From contig NC_135497.1 in the NCBI RefSeq assembly GCF_052857255.1, positions 117,977,744-118,041,743 on the forward strand: a stretch of 64,000 bases of DNA, written 5' to 3'. Shown piece after piece: positions 56,975-64,000 of this stretch. This stretch comes from Amblyomma americanum. Taxonomy: Eukaryota; Arthropoda; Arachnida; Ixodida; Ixodidae. The notes beneath the pieces were generated by a model, which worked only from the letters and a program-made list of their open reading frames with translations, was not told where the DNA came from and searched no databases. Both the position numbers and the translations under genes were made by a program. Position 1 is the first letter of the stretch. Each line of letters starts with the position of its first letter.

Positions 56975-57098
56975 ATGGCTACACTGGCCGCATTTTTGAA
57001 AAACTTTCGGGCTTTGAGGCGCCTTGAGCCTGCAATGGCTCGTTGTGTTCGGCTTCCGCCAATGGATACCTTGAAAAGTTTGGAAGAGAAGATGCAAG
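56975..57098 (+). CDS. mRpL38: mRpL38 exon 1: mitochondrial targeting segment
   Basis: Mitochondrial ribosomal protein L38 is a large-subunit (39S) protein with a phosphatidylethanolamine-binding-protein-like fold. ATG at 56975 opens MATLAAFLKNFRALRRLEPA, an arginine-rich amphipathic stretch without acidic residues, fitting a matrix-targeting signal, then MARCVRLPPMDTLKSLEEKM. Context before the ATG is AGCA. Donor G|GTTAGT after 57098. 41 codons plus one base; the G joins CT of exon 2 to give Ala. The first exon alone would be hard to name; its phase fit and position before the clear L38 exons support it. An upstream in-frame ATG was not seen. Confidence 0.8.
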
Positions 57099-59032
57099 GT
57101 TAGTGTCATTGAATGTTATTTGTAGCACACAGTTTGAAACGAAATACCTGGGATTTTAGGTTGCAGCTGTTTATTGTAGCGGTGCTAAATTGCTTTAATG
57201 CAGTGGTGGTCCCTGTTTACACTTTGCTCCACTAAATCTAACACCTTGCATTGGTAAACGTGCACACATTTTGGCTAAAAAGCATTTGGTAAGCCTTACT
57301 GGTACGTTTCAGTCAGTTCCTTTTGTGCTAATTGGCTGAATTAATTGCAGTAATTTGCTCTTGGCCTACGCAATTTGTTTGTAGACGGTAAAGGGCGAAA
57401 CGAGAATAAGTTTGCCAAATGATGTTTGGTCGGAGTTGAAGGCTCCTTTACGCTGTTCTGTAATTGGCAGACATCACACACGCATTTTAGGCACCAGCTT
57501 CAAAGTGTTACGCCGCACGGAGGCTGATTCGGTGCTCTGTAAAGGGCGGGCGTGTGCATGAAGCGTTAGCATTAGAGAAAATGAAAGGGGACAAGAACGG
57601 AGTAAAACATTTCGGTCGGACTATTACGTGCCTATGTATAAAGTTATGCCAGATTGAATAAGAGCTTCTACCTGTAACATTCCGGATGCCTTTTATTCCG
57701 TCCCGCAGTACACGATCGCGCCTTTGGGAGATTTGCGGAGCGAGCAACTCCAGGGGTTTTCTCCAATAGTTTGAGTTAATTATCGCATTGTATTTCTTGA
57801 AGCCCCCGTATTCCGGCCCAGGAAACCGTTCTTCAAAATACCAAGTACAGTTATCTTAAAACAAAGAAAGTATCGTACCGAAACCAGAACTCTGCACTCA
57901 TACACGCGTCGAATGGCCTCATCGCCATTCAACGCGCGTGTGGCCTAAAATTCCTCAAACCTCAAAATTCGTTCCTCACGCGGGGAGTGGGCAGTAACAT
58001 AAGATTAACGTTTGTGACGTCGCAAACGCAGTGTTGCCCGCAGAAATAAGCGGAAACGAGGCCGCAGAAGCGGCAAACTTCATTTCTGTTTTGGGCAGGA
58101 ATAAATTGTTGCATGGCTGCAAAACGTAGTGGCAATGAACAGGACGGGGAGGAAAAGTTCTCGCAACAACACTGGAGCCTGACCCCACTGCAGTCCTCGT
58201 GTTGAGCACTTTCTTGAAAAAACACCACGCTACTGAGTACAACAACAGAATATGAACTGACGATGTACATGCAACACAAGCGCTTGTCATCCAACATCCT
58301 TTCACCTTCTCGTGTTGTACCCAGTAGCCCATTTTTTAAAGATGGTTAACCAACTGGCCCCTGTTTTCTCCTCACTTGAGTAGTTCCATCTCAAAATTTA
58401 GCAATCATGGCTATGAAAGTTATACATATCAAAGTCGGAATGTTTAATAGACTGTGCGTTCTATTTTTTGTGGGTCTATCATTGCACTGTTTTAGAGTGT
58501 GTAGTTTTTAATTTTTAGGACATGAATATTCATGAACAATAGAAAGCCGTAGTGTGTTAGCTTGTTTAGGCTTCTTGAGGTTCATGGCAAAAGCAAGATG
58601 AACTGCTTTGCACTCATTTGTTTTCCATTGTTCTCAGTCATACATTTTTTCACCCAGCTTGTCACTGTTGCTGTAATTAGGTTCAAGTAACCATCATATA
58701 AAGGCAGCTGCGGTAAACTTTGTGGTGTTGCTTTCATGGGTCCTGGTTGCGCTAGCAAAGCCTTGAAGTGTAGCTGTTTGGGCTTCTTGGCATGATGTAA
58801 CTGTAACAGAATTAGCGCAAATTCACGAGGATGCAGTTAACGGAATCGACAAGATGAATGCTGTTTGGCTTGTCATGGCATTGTGGTAACTGAATTCTTA
58901 TCACAGTGCAGATCAGCATTCAGAGGTACCTATGGAATGTAAATATGAACATGTTGTTATCCGACAGAGGGACGGGTTGTCGGAGCATACATGTACAAGC
59001 TAGACAGTTGACTTGCTACTGGTAAACAATAT
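57099..59032. other. mRpL38 intron 1, first part
   Basis: Start of a 4234-base intron (57099-61332). No gene or clear repeat recognised. A near-palindromic GGCCTCATCGCC/ATTCAACGCGCGTG segment lies around 57910-57945. Confidence 0.5.
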
Positions 59033-59270
59033 GCCGCTGCGGTGGCTCGGTGGTTGCTGTGCTCCGCTGCTGACTTGAAAGATGCTGGTTCGATCCCGGC
59101 CGTAGCGGTCGCATTTCGATGGAGGTGAAATGCTAGAGGCCCGTGTACTGTGCGACGTTGGTGCACGTTAAAGAACCACAGGTGGTCGAAATTTCCGGAG
59201 CCCTTCACTACGGCGTCTCTCATAACCTTAGTCGCTTTAGGATGCTAAACCGCATTAAGCCAAACCAAAC
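59033..59270 (+). mobile_element. Ruka-like tRNA SINE
   Basis: GCCGCTGCGGTGGCTCGGTG head with box A, box B TGGTTCGATCCCGG, body with AGGTGGTCGAAATTTCCGGA and tail GCCAAACCAAACC. Same family as 28197 and 32907. No clear target duplication. Sits in mRpL38 intron 1. Confidence 0.87.
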
Positions 59271-61332
59271 CAGATTGCAGCCCAAGAGGGACACTTTTTG
59301 GTAGCAGACGGCCACTTGCCCCAGATGCGTTATGAGGTGCATTCGCTAAGAGCTAAGGTTTCAATGCAGGCTAGTATTTCTCTAAAGAAGGTGGCTCATT
59401 GAAAGATTGTCTGTAAAGGATGGTAAATTGGGCAGATTTGTAATAGTTCATGAGAACAGCTGCACCCATAGGCTCGGTGAATGTAGAGCAGGAAAGTGGT
59501 ATTTTATTCAGAACGTTGCTGAATAAAAAGGAACATTACAACATTACTGAAACATTACATAGCTAAACAGAGCAGAAAGCACAATTAATTTTTTATACCT
59601 ACTAGCCATCACGCCTGCCCTGTCTTGTGTGTTCCCTCTTGTCTTCGTTCTTTTTGCTTTGTGGTTTCTGTCAATTAGATAGCCATCATGACAAGTTCGG
59701 GAAAGCAGCTATAGCTAAGTGCTAACTTACTATACAGATGTACTCATACCTGAATAATTCTGCTATGGGTCTTGCGAATATAGGTTTGAGTTTAAGCTTT
59801 CGCTTACCAAGAGAGAGATGTTTGTTGTGCTTAGTATGACTTGGAATACACAATGTGTGGTTGAGGCTTGAATTGCCATGCAAAGAGCAAACCGTGTGGT
59901 CCTGAAAAGTTATGCATTCAGCTGCAAGTAAAAAAAAGTAAGGTTACTTGCCATGCTTGCACAGATTGGTTTTGCATTGACTAAATGTGTAGAGTGCACC
60001 AGCATATGAGCAGCAAATGCAGTGTTGTGCTCATAACCACTGGGCAAGAAGAATTAGCCGGAAGGCACAGTGCAGAAGGATAAGTGATTAGCTGTGAGGT
60101 TCTTACTACAGGAAACCATTTATATGTCAGCAAGACAAAAAGGACAAGTTCCCCAATGAGAAAAAAAATTCACAGGACGGTTACAACTACGAAACGCGAA
60201 ATTCAGGGATAGCTGTGTAGGCATTTAGTTTTGGCAGGCGGCTGTTTCAAACAGAGCCACCCGTAGGCTTATGCGACTCAGGTTGGCTGTGACATAAGGT
60301 GACATCAGACGACAAGACACGTACAGAGGCACAGCATTAATAACACACCATACGTGGTGTCATGCGGGATGATAACCATACCCAGGTTGCTGTGGTAACT
60401 GGTGGGTGCATTACCATGGCAACCATGGTAACGCACCCACCGGTTACGGCGACGGTGGCAACGCGCAAGCCAGGGACAGTCGTCTAGCTATCGCTGTAAA
60501 AGTAAAAGGGACTCTTGAAAAATTACGGAGTGCTGGCAAAATCAAAATAATGGCTGGTACTGGTTAGCAAGCAACACATGGCAAATGCAAGTTTGTCTGC
60601 GATGAGTAACTATGAGAAGTGTCAAGTAGTTGTGGAGGAAGCTTGTCTCTGCCGCTTGGGTTAACTGGGAAGACATTCTTTTTTGGTGAGAAGTCAGGTT
60701 CCTACTTCCTCCCAAAAAAAGAATTAGAAAACTGTGCACATTGTGTATACAGCTTAATAAACTCAAGGTAAAATATTGTAGGAAAGTGCACTGTTCTGAG
60801 TGGCAGAGGCTTAGATTTGCAATGAACTTTCACTTCGTGCATTATCTAATATCAGCATCTCAGCATGGAGTGAAGTTCAGTTTTCTCAGGTGCAAATGAC
60901 CGATTGTTGAAGCGGTCAGGGGAGAAGTATGCAATTGTGCATGTATTTTTGGAAGTGAGGATGGTATATAACCTTCCTTACTGCCTTTATTGCAGTGAAG
61001 TTTTATTATAAAATTCTGTAAGAAGTTTTTCAAATGAACACAGTAGCCAAAATACCTGAAAAACATAAAATTAGTTGCTGGTAAACATGGAATTTCTTAA
61101 GAAAAAGCAAGGGCTGATGAGCAGATGTTAATTCATCCATAAAAAGGTGCTGTTTGTCTTCAAATATTGTTTTCCAACAGATCGAAATTATGGCACGTTT
61201 AGTAAATATATTGGAAGAAAGGTGTCATTATCAAGCATTAAGAACCATATAATAATTATGTCAGCATGTCACCTTCACTTTTATAGCTTGCTCTGTACCC
61301 ATGTACTGACCACTGGTTCATTTGATGTGCAG
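59271..61332. other. mRpL38 intron 1, remainder
   Basis: Mostly AT-rich with no gene. It contains the strong hairpin at 60395-60447 within a locally GC-rich patch (60230-60480). The intron ends in TTTGATGTGCAG at 61332. Confidence 0.5.
60395..60447. repeat. 25-bp stem, 3-base loop hairpin with X-box-like core
   Basis: Left arm 60395-60419 (GTAACTGGTGGGTGCATTAC plus CATGG), loop CAA, right arm 60423-60447. The arms pair at 24 of 25 positions if one G-T pair is counted, with a single A-C mismatch. The centre reads TTACCATGGCAACCATGGTAAC, which contains two overlapping RFX X-box-like sites (GTTACC/GGCAAC type). Function is inference. Confidence 0.75.
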
Positions 61333-61491
61333 CTCTAAAAGCAAAAGAGCCAGTGTTTGAAGAACGAGTCAATATTGGTTTCAAGGTCGCACCTCACAGT
61401 GTCAATAAACAAGAATGGAAAAGACAACGAAAGATAATCCAAGAGAACAAGGACAATTATGACCTTGCTGAGAAGTCACGTAATGGAACCT
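61333..61491 (+). CDS. mRpL38: mRpL38 exon 2
   Basis: Completes Ala, then LKAKEPVFEERVNIGFKVAP, HSVNKQEWKRQRKIIQENKD and NYDLAEKSRNGT. The VNIGF motif and the following Lys/Arg/Glu-rich helix match the N-terminal extension that L38 has before its PEBP-like fold. Acceptor GTGCAG|CT at 61332; donor T|GTAAGT after 61491. 2 + 52 codons + 1. Confidence 0.93.
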
Positions 61492-61572
61492 GTAAGTACT
61501 GTTTGCTCCAGAATAAAAGTTCAAGACTGCTTGGAGTTTGCCGTCTGACTCGTTTTTGTCTTTTTTCTTTAG

Positions 61573-61781
61573 TGAAGATACAATGTGAAAAAGCCAGGCA
61601 AGAATGGAGAAAAACCTATGCACCAATGCACGTGAAAGAAGTGGCAGACCACTACGGTGTCTTCAGAGACCTTTATGAGTTTGGATTCTTTCACCCTGTT
61701 ATTCCAGTGGATGTTTTGTACGAGTATGATGCAGAGTATTTCACACCTGTTCATTATGGTAACATAATTCTTCCTTCTGAG
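61573..61781 (+). CDS. mRpL38: mRpL38 exon 3: start of PEBP-like domain
   Basis: After the split Leu codon: KIQCEKARQEWRKTYAPMHV, KEVADHYGVFRDLYEFGFFH, PVIPVDVLYEYDAEYFTPVH and YGNIILPSE. The pattern AxxYGxxRDLxxxxxFxPxxPLxV and then P(V)xxGNxxxPxEA is the L38 signature entering the PEBP fold. The preceding intron is only 81 bases (61492-61572), in sharp contrast to the 4.2 kb intron 1. Acceptor CTTTAG|TG, donor GAG|GTAAGT; ends on a codon boundary. Confidence 0.95.
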
Positions 61782-62666
61782 GTAAGTCTACTTGGTTTCC
61801 ATTTATTATAACTTAGTTACTTGATTTTAGCAGTGCATTTGTAGAAATGGAATTTTCTTTCCAACGTGCTCTGTAACTGGTGAAGTTCTCATGCTTGGTA
61901 CAGTGAACAGGCATTAAGGAATCAAGAACAAGCATTGCTGATTAAGTTCTTGATGTGCCTCAGTTGTAGGATAGAAAATGAAGCGGGGGAGGGTGGGGTG
62001 CAGTAAAAAGCACGGCAATGTGGGAACAAAACAGCCAGACAGTAAGTAAGCGAGCACATTACATATATGAGAAGCATTGGCCTCTGTGTCATTCTTGTCT
62101 ATGTCTTGCTTTGTGCATTGTTCTTATACAATGTTTCAACTCCTTTTATCGTAGTGCCCATTACACGAGGGTGGCTGTGTTGCTCCTCTTGCATTGCCTT
62201 CTCAAATTTTCGCTGCATACAGGTTTACACTGCATCCCTCGGAGGCACTTCACTGGTTTTATGCTCTTAGCACATTAACTAAAGAGAGATTCCTTTGAAG
62301 TTGTACTTAACTTGAAACCCAGTGTACAGAAGCTTAAACGAAGGCACAGTTGCAGTGATGCTATGAAAGGGGCCAGCTGGTGGTACATGCTGCTGGGTAT
62401 GTACTGCATTTTTAAAAAAGAAGCACCATAGGTTGAAGGAAGGAACTTCACTTGACAGAGTGCAACTGTCAGCCAATTTTGGGATTGGCCGTTGAGGATT
62501 TCCAACACCCAGAACATGTCAGTTGATGGTCGCATTCTGCCCTGTGAATTGTTTTTTACCTTATGGTGTTTTGCCTTTTAGAGATTCAGTGCATACCTAG
62601 TGGCTTGTAGTTGCAAGTATATTCATGTAAGTAAACACTGTAAACAAAGCTTCCTTCTTGTTGCAG
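61782..62666. other. mRpL38 intron 3
   Basis: 885 bases, AT-rich, no repeat family recognised. Ends CTTGTTGCAG. Confidence 0.7.
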
Positions 62667-62785
62667 GCTGCAAAAGCACCAACAGTTTTATTTGATTCCG
62701 AGCCTAACATGCTTTGGACACTTGTCTTGACAAGCTTGGATTCTCATCTCCTTGAAAATGACAAAGAGTATCTTCATTGGTTCAT
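62667..62785 (+). CDS. mRpL38: mRpL38 exon 4: PEBP-like domain core
   Basis: [39 protein letters not shown]. LWTLxLTSLDxHLLExDxEYLHW is the most conserved stretch of the L38 family and corresponds to the DPDAP/H..W region of PEBP proteins. The exon ends AT|GTAAGT, two bases into an Ile/Met codon; homologues continue with a GNIPG motif. No such exon is seen before 64000, so the rest (about 180 residues in the human protein) is beyond the window. 203 complete residues are visible in total. Confidence 0.95.
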
Positions 62786-63059
62786 GTAAGTAAATTATAG
62801 CAATGCTTCTTTCACACTGTACGTTGTTGTACTGAATATTGGCCAGTAGCAGAAGCTTATAGACTGTATTTGGTAAAGAATGTTCTTTTAATTATTGAAT
62901 GTGGTGTGCAGTGCACACACAAAGAAATGTTAAATAGAAAGACTCCTTACCTTAAGAGAACAAAACCAGAAACCCTCCCAGCTGTGTAAATGTGTGTGTA
63001 TGATACTGCTTTCCTGCCAGTTTGTGCAGGTGCCCCACAGGGGTCACCTGTTAAAGCAG
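62786..63059. other. mRpL38 intron 4, first part
   Basis: AT-rich spacer before the LINE 5' region. TGTGTAAATGTGTGTGTATG simple sequence near 62983. Confidence 0.5.
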
Positions 63060-64000
63060 GTGTTTGTGTGTACAGTGCAACACCATGGACCCCGAGCCCC
63101 CACACTTAACTGTGTTTGGCATTGCCATATCTTGGGAAAAGGGGATCCTGGTGGTTGAGCCAATGCCGAGTGTTTGGACCTTTAAGGCCCCTCAGCATTG
63201 GCAACACACCACTTTGGCCTCAGCTTCCTGTAGACGGCACCTCTGGCTTGAACCGACCGGGAAAAATTGGCAGTCTCCTTTTCCTGTCCTCCTCTCAATC
63301 TTTCACTCTCCTATCTTCTATCTCACAACTTTCCTCTCTTCTTGGTTTTCATTTTTTTTTGTTTTGTGGCGGCTAGGGTTAAGCTGTCGTGGAGTAATTA
63401 CCCTGAGTTGCCCCATATGTGGTTATAGTTAGGGAACCTGGGTTATACAGCTGTCATGGGCAGGGCTTACTGGCAAGTTCCTGTCCCATCCCCTAGTTGG
63501 GCTCCATGGCGAGTGGCTGGCACCATGACCGAAAAACTTATTTTTTTTATGGTTCCCCCATTTCCAAAAATGATCGCTGTCTGAAAAAAGGGTGGAATGA
63601 AGCAGCAGGCTTTTTTCACAAATGAAAGGTAGCATTCCATAAATTCCATGTCATCCACAGCGAAGTAGATGAAAAACAAGCAAGAATCCTGTCCCCCTTC
63701 CTGGTATCAAAGTGCTTGACAGATGCATTGGGCCTGCGCTACAAGGTATCCGAAATAGCCAGTGGTGACCTGCTTCTCGAGCTGCATGACATCTAGTACT
63801 CAAAACTTGCAAACATCGTGTCCATAGGGGAGAGCCCTCTCTCCGTCACTTCCCATTGATCTCTGAACTCTGTCCGAGGCCCTGAAATTTGCTTTGTACA
63901 CCTCACAGAAAAAGAAATGCTTGAAGGGCTCACCGACCAAGAAGCTATTGATGTTCACCAGATAAAGATCCGAAAAGATAACAAGGAAATAGACACAAGA
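63060..64000 (+). mobile_element. I-group LINE, 5' UTR and start of ORF1
   Basis: A long pyrimidine-rich 5' UTR-like section (63060-63530) is followed by a broken ORF1. Blocks visible on the + strand: MVPPFPKMIAV, WNEAAGFFHK, SKCLTDALGLRYKVSEIASG, DLLLELHDI, a stop, then GPEICFVHLTEKEMLEGLTD and HQIKIRKDNKEIDT at the window edge. This is the gag-like ORF1 pattern of tick I-group LINEs (family placement from memory). It has stops and frame changes, so is inactive, but it preserves a 5' end, which is uncommon for LINE copies here. It extends past the window. Confidence 0.6.

Noticed and set aside
62786..64000. Next mRpL38 exon (GNIPG motif)
   Set aside because: No matching block flanked by splice sites was seen; the interval is filled by a LINE 5' region.

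Overview
This is eukaryotic, intron-rich DNA and most likely comes from a hard tick (Ixodidae). The conserved exons encode animal proteins. The introns are packed with tRNA-derived SINEs that closely resemble the tick Ruka family, with several non-LTR retrotransposon types, and with many short inverted-repeat DNA elements. Species cannot be decided from the sequence alone.

Two host genes are visible, both on the + strand. The first is the 3' half of a RanBPM gene (RanBP9/RanBP10 orthologue), a scaffold of the CTLH/GID ubiquitin ligase. Five exons can be placed to the base: 13496-13608, 19666-20106, 34736-34881, 37685-37796 and 46452-46582 with the stop. Their phases agree and they encode LisH, CTLH and CRA modules in order. 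Upstream SPRY exons were not found, so 1-13495 is taken to be intron. A poly(A) signal lies at 47236. The second gene is mitochondrial ribosomal protein L38 (mRpL38). Its exons are 56975-57098, 61333-61491, 61573-61781 and 62667-62785. The rest of its PEBP-like domain lies past the window end.

Nearly everything else is mobile DNA, often nested. From left to right: a CR1/L2-type LINE (1-1955 plus 4700-4785) split by a 2.7 kb TTAA-flanked element; a SINE with a clean 13-bp target duplication (5054-5310); a decayed hAT element on the minus strand (8045-11068); TA-flanked MITEs (13927-14632, 17667-18537, 25759-26587); a minus-strand RTE LINE 3' end (15306-16020); a pogo-type element keeping only the DNA-binding half of a transposase (20473-21271); TTAA-type MITEs; several SINEs; a possible LTR remnant; a minus-strand I-type LINE with RNase H (30374-31860); a second hAT fragment (36095-37196); a second CR1/L2 LINE split by a 1.84 kb near-perfect palindrome (40840-42682); and a 2.8 kb Tc1/mariner-type element with very long inverted repeats (43399-46221).

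Between the two genes lie a MITE nested inside a MITE (49600-51198 around 49840-50608), a long hairpin (51689-52068), and the most unusual item: a broken gene related to the P2X7 receptor intracellular (zinc-binding) domain, in two parts (53926-54134 and 55470-55883). A LINE whose 5' part is inverted lies between those parts. The window ends in the 5' region of another LINE, inside an mRpL38 intron.

The two host genes do not form an operon and no functional link between them is visible. The strongest candidates for undescribed biology are the palindromic foldback element that carries a SINE tail in both arms, the P2X7-domain repeat gene, and the SINE that shares its 3' tail with the RTE LINE.
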